Below, piece after piece: positions 11,001 through 22,179 of a DNA stretch of 64,000 nt. The position numbers and the translations under genes were made by a program. Location: the NCBI RefSeq assembly GCF_026914185.1, contig NC_070563.1:4299001-4363000 (forward strand), in the 5' to 3' direction. The stretch is from Puccinia triticina. Lineage: Eukaryota > Basidiomycota > Pucciniomycetes > Pucciniales > Pucciniaceae. The notes beneath the pieces were generated by a model. It was not told the DNA's origin, made no database searches, and saw only the letters and a list, made by a program, of their open reading frames with translations. Numbering within the stretch: position 1 is the first letter of the stretch; every line of letters starts with the position of its first letter.

Positions 11001-11076
11001 TTAACTAAGCCTCCCAAGACTGGGGGTGCGGAGCACCCCAATGCGAAGCATCTCCCATTCCCAATGGGAGGCTTAT
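11001..11076 (+). repeat. Multi-hairpin repeat copy a1 (AAGCCTC type)
   Basis: Leader ACTTAACTAAGCCTCCC, closing arm GGGAGGCTTA, with inner hairpins GGGGTGC-GGA-GCACCCC and TCCCATT-CCC-AATGGGA. See the family finding. Confidence 0.7.
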
Positions 11077-11578
11077 GAGTTATTGGCTTTTTTTCGCGTG
11101 AGAGCTTCAGGAAATTTGTGGCTTTTGGCCAACTTTTTGAATCAAATTTACACTACACAGCGCGCACTCATTGTGAGTCAGCGAGTTGGAGTACACGGGA
11201 TAGCTGAGCATCTCAGCTTCAATGTATTGTCACTTTTGTGATATCTACACTTGAAGGAGAGTTTTGCCCTTGCTCAGCAGTCAAGGTGGATGGATGATAG
11301 AGTTCTGTATTTAAATTGAGTCCAAATGGATCTTCTCGGAATTTGCATACACACTTCTGGCCAAACACAAAAAAATCACAAACTTCAAAGGGAGATGGGA
11401 GGAGTTTGTGAAGGGGGAAAAAGTGGTGATTGACACCAAAAGAAAGAGAAAAATCAGGACTTTAATCTGGCACCACAGGCAATAGGAATAAACAAGGAGA
11501 AGACCCCTGAAAGGGGAGCAGGAAAAAACTCCCACCAAAACACTGAAAGCTCTCAAGCCAAATTCTTGGCTTTACCTG

Positions 11579-11674
11579 CAAGTCCCTCCTTCGGAGGTTG
11601 CCCTTTGCGCAAGGGCGCTTTGCGCCAGCCCAGGCTGTACCAGGGCCCTCTGAAGCAAGGGACTTGTGATAAGT
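11579..11674 (-). repeat. Multi-hairpin repeat copy a2 (AAGTCCC type)
   Basis: Read on the minus strand: leader ACTTATCACAAGTCCC, closing arm GGGACTTGC. Inner hairpins include GCGCAAAGCGC. Confidence 0.65.
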
Positions 11675-11885
11675 CAGCTGAGCAGTGGTACTGGCCACAT
11701 CTGGCCAGTATAGTATTGAGATTTTTTTTGTTTCTTCCTTCATTTGGATATAGTATTTTCAAAAAAAAAAACTCCTCATGCAATTGGATACAGTATTAAA
11801 ATTTCATTACGCAAAATGGAAATAACAGTACTGTTATTGGACCAAAAAAAATACGATAACTATACTATACCAATATCTGTATAGT

Positions 11886-12709
11886 TGTGAGCCTGTGTCT
11901 CTTGTGTGACAACAGGAAACAAGGAAAATGGGGGGACTCTGGTTGGATTTCTTGGGATAAAGAAATACAAACAGAGAGAGAAGAAAGAAAGAGAGAAAGA
12001 GAAGATCAGGCCTAGACTTTAAGTCTTAATTAATTGATCTGGGCTATTCTCAACCTGGAAAAGTTGGATGCCAGCTGTGCAAGGCCAAGAAAGAGTGCAA
12101 CATCCTCCACTCACAACAAGGAAACGTTGGTGGGATTCAGAAGTAGGGTTACTACTCTGCTCTGGTTTTGTAGGTCTTAACCAGAGATAACCTTTTGAGT
12201 TGAAGAAAAGAAGAAACAGTCAAGAGCAACAGAATTTCACTCTGGATAAGCAAGGTTCAGTGAAAAGAGTCTACTTACTGTCAATATCCTAGGCGCCTGT
12301 GACGGTAGGTATACTGGGAGCGTTGTAGTCTCTTTGGTGGTGATCCTGGGTTATCTGGGGTGTGGTTCTGGTGTGCTGAAGTCTGTGGATCCTCCAGCTG
12401 CTTGGGGGATCCTGACTTCGAAAATTTTCAAAGTTGGATGACATAATCACACATTTACATGTGGTTGGGAGCGCTCAGGCACGACTACACGGCGCTGCTG
12501 CGCATGTGTGTCACAAACCACAAACTCTATGAAGGAGTAGAGATATTGTAAAGTGATCAGTGAACACTAGGGTCAAAATTGCATGAGAAATCAGAATCTG
12601 AAGTCAAAACAACCTTATGTCTTAAGGTTAAAAAGATATGAGCACATTTAGGTATAAAATGGAGATAAAAGGCAGTTTTAGGTCAACTGTGTTGACTCTA
12701 AGGCTGACA
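11886..12709. mobile_element. Solo LTR of the 44-53 kb gypsy family
   Basis: Begins TGTGAGCCTG and ends ACTCTAAGGCTGACA like the LTRs of the intact element at 44264-53541. It also shares internal blocks such as CAATATCCTAGGCGCCTGTG. ATAGT is duplicated on both sides (11881-11885, 12710-12714). It is clearly diverged from the young LTRs, so this is an older insertion of the family. Confidence 0.9.
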
Positions 12710-12732
12710 ATAGTAAAGGCCCATTGTTGCTT

Positions 12733-12830
12733 TGATGACCAATGGTCATTGATGGGACTATGTGTTCCCCAAAAGGGACTCTGTATTCCTTTTGATGACC
12801 GTGCACCGGCCATTGTCAAGAGGAGTTAAA
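12733..12830. repeat. Palindromic repeat array A (right subterminal)
   Basis: GATGACCAATGGTCATTGATGG..GGGACTATGTGTTCCCC followed by a second, degenerate unit, same family and orientation as 10210-10445. Confidence 0.8.
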
Positions 12831-12998
12831 CACTCAATTGGCCTTGCTGGTATGTACGCTCAATGGAGCTTGTTATGTAGGCAAGTGGCATCCAAACACT
12901 TGTGTTATGTTGAAAGATATGAAATTCAAGAGTGATGTGTATCACATTAGGTAAGTGCACGACATTACATAACATTATTGCTGCCAAACGGGGCCTAA

Positions 12999-13380
12999 GT
13001 TCAAACCTAGTTTGTTCCGGTCCGCAGCACGGTGAATGAGAGGATACCCGGCAATGCTGTGCCTCAATAAATAACAGGATGGGTGTTGACTGTGATAATA
13101 GATAGGCCCCAGGGAAAGGTGGTTGAAATCAAATTCCCTTTGTAGTGGTGGTTATTACCAAAAGAAAAAAATAATTATTTGGCTCAGTGGAAGTTTAAGC
13201 ATCACGGTAGAATGCAACAAACACACCTTGTCTCCTTTGTTTTGAACCTCAGTAGATGAAAACATTGCTTGCCTGGGTCGCGTCAGTGATATCCTGGGTG
13301 ACCTAAGATTCTTTCCGCGGGTGATTTGGCATATAAAGAGAGGACTGTGGCAGTCAAATCAGATCTGTTCCTCATCAGCG
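12999..13380. other. Intergenic, nothing recognised
   Basis: Right flank of the PIF-like element. No gene or repeat supported. Confidence 0.5.
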
Positions 13381-13465
13381 TCCACTTCCTCCCAACTTCC
13401 TCCCAACTTCCTTCCAACTTCCCCAACTTCCTCCCAGCTTCCTACAAACTTCCTCTCAAGCTGCT
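13381..13465. repeat. CTTCCTCCCAA microsatellite
   Basis: Seven to eight imperfect 11-bp units, pyrimidine-rich; it could lie in a 5' leader of the downstream carboxypeptidase-like gene. Confidence 0.8.
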
Positions 13466-14051
13466 CCCAACTTACTCACAGTCCACCTTCATCCAGTCCG
13501 CAAAATATCCTCTTTACTTTTCGCATTGAGCTAGACTCGTGTACTCTACTCCTGACTACTCTCATTGCCTCCACTCCGTTGCTCCTGAAATCCCGGATAG
13601 CAAGTCAAATCAAGGCTGAACAAGCCCAATCCCTCAGACCTCCATCTAATCTTATATCTCCTATGGATTGAGGTCCTCTTCTGATTGTTCTCTTCAGGCC
13701 ACTCCCTCCATCTTAGGCATGACCATTTTTAGTCAGCAGGTATTCACCTGTGGACTATGTGTGACTGGATCCTGCACAAAGCGATCCAACTGTTCTTTTG
13801 GCACTTTACATAAACCCCCCTCAGTTTCCTTTAACCTTTTACCAGGTGCAAGCGGAGTGCATCCTGGCATCATGGACGGTTTTCAGTTCAACAGTGGCAT
13901 TTGATACTTATTCATTCCATAAAGTTACAACAGGCCTATCTGATCAGGGTTCAACTCTCATTCGCCGAGTTTCAAGGAAAATATCCCGCTGGAGCTGGAT
14001 GTTTCTGCTCTGCATTCTTTTCCCTTGATCATCTTGCATTCAATTGGCTTC

Positions 14052-14700
14052 CCATCTCAGGGTTGGTCCAGCAGATTATATCTGCAATGTCACCAGGTTG
14101 GCAATGCACAAAAACGCACTCGAACAAAGACTCAATCTTCTGGTATCACCGGGCGATCAACGCGTCGGATGGCGGGCTATAACCTTTCTCTACCTTTGTT
14201 AACAACAAGTCCTGCTCCTACTCGGATGCACCAACGATTTTTAATCTTTTAAGCACCTGTAGAGTTCGGCTGGACAAATGAAATACTCCCTTCACTAAGC
14301 TATGATAATAATGTGCACAACTTCATTGGCAGCGCCAGGCCCAAGCAAGTATCATTTTTTGGAAGATATCCCATTTGGGTCAGCAGATTATATCTGCGAT
14401 AGACCCTTGATGTTACCTCATTGGCGATACACAACAAATGAACTCAGAGTGCGCCAAAAAACTCAATCTTAATCTGCTATTACCCTGCGTTCGCCGCCTC
14501 GGATGACACGTGGGCTATTACCTTTCTCTTCTCTTACTAGCAACAAGTCTTGCTTCTCTATTCGGAAGCGCTAAAATTTTCAAATCTTTGAGCATCCGTA
14601 GCTCGGCTTGACAAGTGAAATCCTTCCTTCGCTATGCTATATGCACAGATTTATTGGCGAAACCAGCCCCGAACCAGCATATACATCCACATTTCAGGGA
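14052..14700. repeat. Diverged ~315-bp tandem duplication
   Basis: CAGCAGATTATATCTGC, GGCAATGCACAAAA/GGCGATACACAACAAA, GGATGRC..GGGCTAT.ACCTTTCTCT, ACAAGTC.TGCT and GGAAGATATCCC recur in the same order from ~14060 and from ~14373. The duplication lies directly upstream of the KEX1-like coding remnants. Confidence 0.75.
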
Positions 14701-15002
14701 AGATATCCCGATGGCTTCCTCAGTTCATAACACTTGATATTCCGAAGACTGCCCTGAAAAGCAAAGACAACAGAATCACATTTGATAAGTCTGATACAAG
14801 AGGATGAACCCGGCGCACAAGAATTTTTCCGTGTTTTGTTTTGGATTCACTTCACAAGCAATTCCCGATTCACGACCGGTTCATTTCCGATGGAGAGGGC
14901 TCCAGCAATACCTCAACCCGCCGTCAATTGTCTCTGGAATACCGCTTTCTCCGGTCCTGCGACCGGTCTCAAGTGGGTTAATATGCACGGGTTTCGCAAG
15001 CA

Positions 15003-16610
15003 ATGTGTCCGACACACGAGCGCATCATTTATGATAGGCAGAGGCTTGAGCAACAACCTTGTATGCCATCGGTCGTCTCCGAAATCCCCCAAATTGACCA
15101 TCATCTGTCGTGTCCCGGCCATGCGATCAAGCTCAAGCTCCGCTACCATTCCGAGTATAGGCAACAGGTGTTTTACGGTGTGCTGGATATGGATTATCCT
15201 GGTTGGCCGAGATGTGAATGCCTCGTGCTTGGAAAGCCGAACGGATCGATGTTAAACATCGATTCGTCTTGTGATATACTACTATCTCGTGTTTCTCTTG
15301 TTCTAGCTTGTTTCCGTTTTTCTTTCCTACTCTCCGTCTCCGGTTAGCACTGATCATCCTACCGGGGGATCGCACTGCTGATGGGGAATGTGGTTCATAA
15401 TCACAACCCCCAGTCTCCAGTGTCGGTCGCCGTAAATGGTTGAATAGCAAAAACGTTTCCATCCAAGGAAATAAATTATTTTCTCCTATATTTTTGTTGT
15501 AGAATCAAATCATCGATGCCAAAAGATGTCTTGGGGTGTCTTGTTCTTTAACTTCAGTGATCACGTGCAAAATTCATGTACACCATAAACACATTTGACC
15601 AGCTCGTTTGGATGAGTTTGATTGCATGAGTTTGCAAGAGAGATTTGTCGGTGATTTGATGTGGAAATGCCCAACTGGATGACATTCTCGCGATTGCCCC
15701 ACTCAAAGTGATACTGCGGGTCGTTGGCCGTTGGTTTGTTCCTGCGCCAACAGCCAAGAAATGACCGGGTAGGATTCTGGCTTTGAGCCGAGCGTCCTGT
15801 CGTCTTCTTCACTTCTTCTCTCTCTCCCTCGCCATTCACGGTTTTTGTCTGCTTTGTGTGTGTGTGGGGGGGGGTTCCAGTGTGAATTCACAGAAGATGT
15901 GTCTGAACATGTACGACGTTCGACTCGTGGATACGTATCCAGCATGTGGCCTAACCTGGCCGCCGGATCTCGCGGACATCACCCCTTACCTCTCGCGGAC
16001 GGATGTCAAGAAGGCGCTCCATGCCCAAGACCATTCGGCCGACGGTCGAATGCGAGGCCAAAGTCGGCAACAATTTCTGGGCTAAAACCTCCCAACCCTC
16101 GATCATTCTGTTCCCTAAACTCTTGGAAAAAATCAAAATCTTGCTGTTCTCCGGCGATCAAGACCTGTTCGCTTCCCTTCCGCTTTATCCGCTCCTTCTT
16201 TCGATCCTTGTAGTCTTGCGAAAAATTAGATTGATTGGGTGCCCTTGTTTTTTGCCAGGATTTGTTGCCATAGGGGTACCGAGCCAATGATTGATCATTT
16301 GAATTTTGACGTGGGGTGGACATCAAGGATGGATCGTTTGAGTGACCACTCCCGTTGCATGTATCCCGCGCAGGAATTTCTCGGACCGCTGTTACTGACC
16401 AGCCGCATCTCCCGTTTTTCCATGTTGTTTCTTATATGGCAGGACAAAGCCAGCAATCAGCAGTGGAAGGTCAACGGAAGCTATGCAGGTCTCTGGAGGG
16501 AAGAACAAAACCTGACCGGAAGGTCAACTGTTCTCCCAGTACAAAACTCACAGTCAAGATGACCTTGTCTCACAGAGTAAGAGTTACCTATAAGTTGGTA
16601 TTTTTGAAAG
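15003..16610 (+). pseudogene. KEX1-like serine carboxypeptidase, C-terminal part, damaged
   Basis: Pieces of a Kex1-type carboxypeptidase occur in order on the plus strand. A linker-like segment (HERIIYDRQRLEQQPC) is near 15017. MCLNMYDVRLVDTYPACG then WPPDLADITPYLSRTDVKKA lies at 15897-16020. VECEAKVGNNFWAKTSQPSI and LLFSGDQDL follow a frame change near 16030. ICCHRGTEPMIDHLNF lies after an intron-like GTAGT..TTGCCAG, and WKVNGSYAGLWREEQNLTG is at 16466-16520. KEX1 removes C-terminal basic residues in the late Golgi. The GDQD segment should carry the catalytic Asp, but I find no GESYAG-type serine motif, no WLNGGPGCSS and no HMVP histidine motif. It is therefore probably a truncated pseudogene; a sequencing frameshift cannot be excluded. 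Confidence 0.6.
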
Positions 16611-16963
16611 CAAAGTAGTCCTCAGACGGCACGGCGGATGATCATCGCGGCGTAGGAGCGATGAGAGCACACCAAGAGAAAAAAAAACGCAAATATAATA
16701 TTTCTGAGATCTACCCAAGATAAGATAAGAACAGCATGAGCATCGAAGGGAAAAAGGGGATATATATTTTTATTTTGTTGCAACCAGGACACTGCATAGA
16801 GCACTGTGGGGGATTTCCGGGTGCATGTTATCATGATGGAATGGGTTCATCAAGAACTACTCTTGATAAATAAATTCATCTCAAACAATATCTTCAACAA
16901 GCATGGGTATTTCTTTCCTCCAATCAGAAAAGTTGGCAGAAATCAAGGGCGCGGAATGATCGA

Positions 16964-19114
16964 TCATATGTCCAAGTTACCAGCCTCGCGACACGCAATA
17001 ACGACATCGTCATGGTTGGTGATTCTTTTGCGGATTTCTACAAGACAGAATCCAATCATAGAGTTAACGGGTGATCTCAATTGTAGACGCTTGGGAACAG
17101 CTTACCAGGTAGCCTGGTGTCACAAACTGGCAAAGTGAACGCGCAATCGCTATTGATTCGGTTCGAGGTTTCACTAGAGGGAAATGAATAAAAAAACAAT
17201 GTGGGCATCAAAGACAGCAATCGATGGGTGGAGACGGATGTCTTACGCGATGGTAGTCGTCGAGTTGGTTGGATGTGAAGGACCGTTGGTGGTAGACTTG
17301 AGATGAGCTTGGCATTTCTCTTGACAGCTCCAAGCCGTGGAAATCAGATACTTGGTCTCGAATCCGTACTTTTGCGATAGCAGGTTCCCGTTCGGGATCT
17401 TCTCGTTCATCTTGTCGCCGTCGGCTCGGACGATGTTCATCAAACTGATCGATTAAGCATCACAAAACCCAGACATCTCAATCAAACAAGGCCTTTTAGA
17501 GTTGTTGTCGGGTCGAATTGGCAAGAGAAAAAAGCTTACACTCCTTCATCGCTGCAGTATGATACTACGTCATTCCCCGATAACGCTCCATTGGGCCCGT
17601 CCCCATTACATGGTCCCTGAGAGAATTGCCGGAAGGAAAGCGTCCGTGTTAGTGTTCAATTTTAGCCCATGAATAGCTATACTTGCTCACAGTTCCCACA
17701 ACCGCAAACATTTTCTGTTACAAGATCAATCAGCCGCTAGGAAGACGCCGTTAGTTAACAAGCTGCTATGGCCCAGACGATCAGATTCAAGGGACTGACC
17801 AAGGATTTGAACAGCTCTGAGATCATCGTCAACTGGGCCAATTTCTTTGCACTCTGCTGTAGTTCGGACTTGTTGGGATTCGGCATGAGGTAGGTAGCGT
17901 TCTTGACGACATTGTAGACGCCCAAGTCGGAGCTGATCGGGGAAGCCAGGACAGAGTTCATGTTGAGCGAGATCACTTTGTTTAACTTGGACTGAAGACG
18001 TCCAATATCGTTGTCCAACTTCGCATACTATAATTTCGGAAAGAAGAAAACCGAACCACAGGGAAAAAGAAATATGCTTGGTTAGCTTGTCCAGCGGATG
18101 AAAGAACGTGTGAGGTTAGATTCCAAACTTAACGGCCGCGAATTTATCCGTGGACAAGGTCTCCTTATGGTGTCGACGGCGAAGAGCGGGTGCACTAGCC
18201 ACGGTGCCAGCAGCGGCAGTGCCCGAGCCAGTCACCTGAGACTCGGCCAGCACAGGGGCGCTAGCGGATGCTACTTGCGACTCGGCCACGCCAGCGGATG
18301 CTGCCCCGCTAGCTGCCGCCTCGCCCTCCACCAGGACAGCTTCTTCCGAGATGACAGTGAGTGGGCCGAGGGGAAAGAGCAGCATGGCCCCCGCGGTGGC
18401 CAAGACGATGGCTGCTAAGACTCCAGTGGTGATCGTGAGCCCCATCCATTTTACCGGGTCGTTTGGGGTACTGATGGGCAGAGAAACTGGAGTCAATGAT
18501 CGTTGTCCATCCGCTTTGGAGAGCGGAGTGAAGCGTAGGTAGCAGAGAGTGGGCTTACAAGTCACTGACGGCCGATGCGGCAGACTCTATGTTTGATCAA
18601 GTGGCACATTAGCACAAATTCGCACAGAGATCAATGAGCCGCTAACCTCGAACCATAGTGATAGCTCCTTGGACGGCTTCGTAGAGTGAATTCATGTAAA
18701 AATTCCATTGTTGGACCGAATAGAGCACAAGCCAATCGAGCTTTGCAACTGGTACACATGGCTAAGCGGAGGGGCCAGCATAAAAGATATTTGATGAGAT
18801 TGAGATTTCTTCAAGGGCCATGCAGTGCATTTGGATTCTTACCTGGCCTGCCAAACAGTGCCGGCCAATGCCGCAAATGAAGTTTGCCGCGTGAACTTGT
18901 CTCGTGTATTGCTAAAGATATCCAGGATGGGAAGGGAGAGTGGGTTAAATCCTGGCAAGCCTTCAAATTATAGAAATGGTGAGGAGCTTACAGCTAAGGT
19001 CATGTTCTGTCCACCTGGGTAGTTTCTCAGATAATGATCCATCCCAAGACTTTGCCATAATTGGGGATTTATGGGGCCCTCAATACAGCTAGAAAGCGGG
19101 ATTTGTGCGGCCAT
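16964..19114 (-). CDS. DUF7872-like protein, multi-exon
   Basis: Eight or more minus-strand exons can be followed. The first visible exon (ATG at 19114) reads CIEGPINPQLWQSLGMDHYL then RNYPGGQNMTLA. Next come HAANFICGIGRHCLAGQ (~18905-18860), PVAKLDWLVLYSVQQWNFYM then NSLYEAVQGAIT (~18755-18650), a short SAASAVSDL exon, a membrane segment MGLTITTGVLAAIVLATAGA (~18450-18390) with an Ala-rich tail, a coiled region DNDIGRLQSKLNKV (~18020-17800), then Cys exons ENVCGCGN and GPCNGDGPNGALSGNDVVSY, MNIVRADGDKMNEKIPNGNL, and a last exon KRITNHDDVVIACREAGNLD with stop at 16964. This cysteine pattern matches the DUF7872 family common in rust fungi, as I recall it; function unknown, probably secretory or membrane. 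I see no signal peptide from 19114, so an upstream first exon is possible. No in-frame damage noted. Confidence 0.65.
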
Positions 19115-19912
19115 TATCTGTGTTTTTTTGACTTGAAGCTTGCTCCAAAGTGTTGGACTTGAGTTCCGGGAACTAGGTTGGAAAGGATGGGCTGAGTGGG
19201 GGATATGGCAGTGAGATGAGATTAAGGAATGTCTAGAAGTTTTTGTAACGTTGGTGGATGAAGTTCATCAAGTACGGATGTTTCATTCATTCAGCAGGAG
19301 GAACCCTTCCGGTAACCCACTGTTCTACCGGTGGCAGAAGCCGGCGAGATAAGGAAGCACAACATGTCAGTTCGGGCACACTGCACCTCGGTGAAACAGG
19401 TTAGTGCCAAGGATGAAACGCCGAGACAAATCGGAGGTCCCGACTATTGATAGCACCCGACATAAAACGGTCCTCATGCTGGTTTCAGGTGAGGTATATA
19501 TACTTCGCATACATATGGGGACTCGTTGTCAGCGCGCGAACATTGTTCGAGTCTGGAAACGCGGCAATGGGGGTAGCGGAGGGCAGCGGTTCAAACCGAC
19601 CCAGTTGCGATGTTCTTCAGTGCATCATTCGGAGAAGCCGTACGCGGAGGACGGCTGATGACAGTCTGCACGCAGTTTTGTATCGGTTTCCTGTTGTGTT
19701 ACCGGGAGCGCAGCGGGAGGTGGGTGAAGTCCATGGAACCGTCCAGCCCTCCACCACGGGCGCACCAGAACGTCATCTGGATCCATTTTACGCACCCACC
19801 GCAACTTAGGTCCCTCAGGGAACTTTGGTTGGGTAGCGGTAGGGTCCCTCCCCGCCCGTCTGGGCTAAGGGGGGGTTCCCTTCCCGCGTCTCACTTTGCT
19901 TCTTACAGGTTC
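19115..19912. other. Upstream region of the DUF7872-like gene, otherwise unexplained
   Basis: Becomes GC-rich from ~19400. Short open frames overlap but show no recognisable domain. It ends at the KDZ target site AGGCCGGC. Confidence 0.5.
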
Positions 19913-19920
19913 AGGCCGGC

Positions 19921-20050
19921 CACCACAATCGACTATCCTCCCCCTACTACATAGCCTCGCTCGAGGGAGTTTTCAGCCTATGTAGAAGGGGTCGACCGCC
20001 CTCGCAATCCCTCGCGCGCGCCCCTTTACATTGCAGACTGTCTTACATGT
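19921..20050 (+). repeat. KDZ left terminal inverted repeat
   Basis: 130 bp, near-identical to the complement of 28727-28856. It contains an internal near-palindrome CTACATAGCC..GCCTATGTAG with CTCGAG between, so each end can fold by itself. Confidence 0.95.
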
Positions 20051-20221
20051 AAACATCAGTCTTCAAGTTCGGACAGAGCCGCGGCTGCGCAGCGTATCCC
20101 CTGCTGCAAGTTAGACCTAACCTTACAGTGTCCAAACGGTACCTTGGTTTGTTGGAAGACGATCACCACCTCAGAAACGCGCTCTTTTTTATTCCTCAAG
20201 CCGTCACCCGGTCTCTTCAAC

Positions 20222-21849
20222 ATGCCTCCTCACTCCGCTGCCCACATCGTCCCACCTCAGTATCAATACGGTCTTGATCAGCCCATCCTGAATCCTCGTG
20301 GATCTATCCCCAGCCCAAGTCAACACTCTTTGCTTCTTTGATCTGGTCACAGCGCTCCCATTATTGACAATCTTGAAGATGCCGCCAGCCAAAATCCTCA
20401 GCCCAACTCACCTGCTGGTATCCCTCAAGTTCAGCCACCCGCTTCCACCTCTCTTACCGAACGCCCAACCAAAAAAAGGAAACATACCACCAATGACAAT
20501 GATTCTGCTTCACCCCAATCAATCAAAGTCCTCCTTCAGAAGTCCTACAACGAACTTGTTGTCCAAGCGCAAGAGAACTCAAAAGGATCGATGTCCCAAG
20601 CAGACCGCGATTTCTTTCTCAAATTCTATGAGGAGCAAAGGAAACTTCTAGCAATCAAAGCAATCGAGTATCAGCTCTCCATTGCGATGATTGATGGCTT
20701 TCTGTGAGTTTCTTCCCATAACCTACGCCCTGTCTAACATTGCTTGAATAACAGATTGGACCTTTCAAGGGGAAAGCGCCTCGCCCTAAAGGGACCAAAC
20801 TGCTGGAATCTTTTTCTCAAGACCCCTGAAGCTTGAGCAATATTCAAAGAAGGTAAGTTATTGATGTTTTTCCGTTCTGATTGACCTTTTTCATATGTCC
20901 ATGTGGTGGCTAACATTTCTATCATCTTTAGTTGGTGGCGTCGATGATGATTCGGCGATGAAGAAAGTCTCTGAGTTGTGGAAGAAGCTTACCCCGGAGG
21001 AGAAAAAAGCTTTTGCAAAACACCTTGACGATGGATTGACTGATGAAGAACGTGCCCTTGATGAAGACGAGTCGGGTGAGTTGATCACTCCTGAAGAGAC
21101 TTTTTCCTCGGCTCCTTCAGGACAGGTGGGTGGTGGTGTTACTTCCGTTCGCAGTGAGGTCTCCCTCAAGAATGACTACCATCGTGTTCAGAAATGTGTT
21201 AATGAATTTATTGAAAAGGTGTGCCTCCCGCTTGTCACACTTATTGTGATACACCTAGTTGACAGCCGGTTTTTTTCTGTGGCAGGCCACTTCAGTCGCA
21301 GCAACCCACAACGCGCAGTTTGTGGTCTTTGCGGTGTCCACCCACCTTGGCGCAAGCAGCTATCAAATCTCGCAAAGCACACCTGGCGCCAACGTTTTCC
21401 TCAATTACGCCAAAGATGTTGATGCTGAGAAGCATTATGCTGCTCGATTGCAATCCTACATCACCGGATACAGTATTGCTCAGATCACTGACTTGGCAAC
21501 TAAACCCCAAAACAAAGGTGGTAAGAAGCCATCACATGATGTTAAGGTCACCGACAGGATGCGTGAATTTATAAGTAAGCACACACATCATGTCTCCTGT
21601 TCTGCATCCAACTATATCATTTCTGAAATCACAATCATGAATCCAGAGGCCAAGACCAAAGGTATTGTCAAGAAATGGCCGTGGACCAATACTCAATCAA
21701 GACTGGCCAGCTCCGGGTATAAGTTGGCGCTCGCACCTCTGGCCAGGACCAAAATTGAGTGGATCAGCCGACCGAGTCGTTTGCTCCATGTTGACCACAT
21801 AACAGCTATTCATTTGGACTTGGACGATAATCTGATTGACATCGTTTGA
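20222..21849 (+). pseudogene. KDZ companion gene, HMG-box-like, two nonsense codons
   Basis: Exon 1 (20222-20703) encodes a Pro/Ser/Gln-rich head, a basic PTKKRK patch and a helical tail DRDFFLKFYEEQRKLLAIKA. Introns at 20704-20754 (GTGAGT, CTAAC, CAG) and 20853-20931 frame exon 2. Exons 2-3 encode RGKRLALKGPNCWNLFLKTP and VSELWKKLTPEEKKAF, which resemble an HMG-box-like DNA-binding domain. Exon 4 (from 21286) encodes QFVVFAVSTHLGASSYQI, then a probable further intron at ~21574-21647, KKWPWTNTQSRL and a stop at 21847. In-frame TGA codons at 20339-20341 and 20834-20836 interrupt it; both would be CGA before a C-to-T change. It sits just inside the TIR, so it is likely an element-encoded accessory protein. 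The precise role is unknown; HMG-likeness is judged by pattern only. Confidence 0.65.
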
Positions 21850-22177
21850 ACTCCGTGGAACCAGACCGATGCAGCTCATCAGTCCAGCCCTTATGACAAC
21901 AACATCGAAGCAGCTACCATTTGAAACCCACTTTTCCCACCCATCCGACTTTTTCTTACATTTTCAGACTCAAATTGGAGTTGTCTTTCTGTTTATTTTC
22001 TGTCTTGAAATATTTTCACTACTCTTCTAGATCTTCATAACATGAAAACTGTCTTCCTGTTTTATTCTTGTCATTTACCTTGCTTTCCACATTGCTCTGC
22101 ACCCTTGCCTGCAAGAAATATTTTAAAAAACAAACAGAGTTCTTTTGTTTGGTTTCAATGCTCAATCACGGTGGATG
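21850..22177. other. 3' flank of companion gene
   Basis: AT-rich, no feature supported. Confidence 0.4.
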
Positions 22178-22179
22178 AT

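Larger units (their letters stand above)
10986..11690. mobile_element. Inverted pair of multi-hairpin repeats with 500-bp interior
   Basis: Left end CAGCTGACTTAACTAAGCC and complement of right end CAGCTGACTTATCACAAGTC face each other. Each is the leader of a GC-rich hairpin repeat (11001-11076 and 11579-11674). The interior is non-coding. It may be one foldback element or two independent insertions. Confidence 0.55.
9901..12995. mobile_element. PIF/Harbinger-like non-autonomous element, 3.1 kb
   Basis: Left end GGCCCCTTTTGGCAGCAGTG..GTTATGTAAT and complement of the right end GGCCCCGTTTGGCAGCAATA..GTTATGTAAT match at 29 of 32 positions. TAA lies on both sides (9898-9900 and 12996-12998). GGSCCC-GTTTGG ends with a 3-bp TWA duplication are characteristic of PIF/Harbinger and Tourist elements. 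No transposase frame is present. It carries palindromic repeats near both ends, an inverted-repeat insert (10986-11690) and a solo gypsy LTR (11886-12709). Confidence 0.8.

Noticed and set aside
13321..13671. 116-codon plus-strand frame before the KEX1-like remnants
   Set aside because: Mostly a translated CTTCCTCCCAA microsatellite. It could hide a signal peptide but no family support.
20339..20836. In-frame TGA codons as recoding or selenocysteine
   Set aside because: No structural support; all similar stops in the window are one C-to-T step from sense codons in transposon genes.
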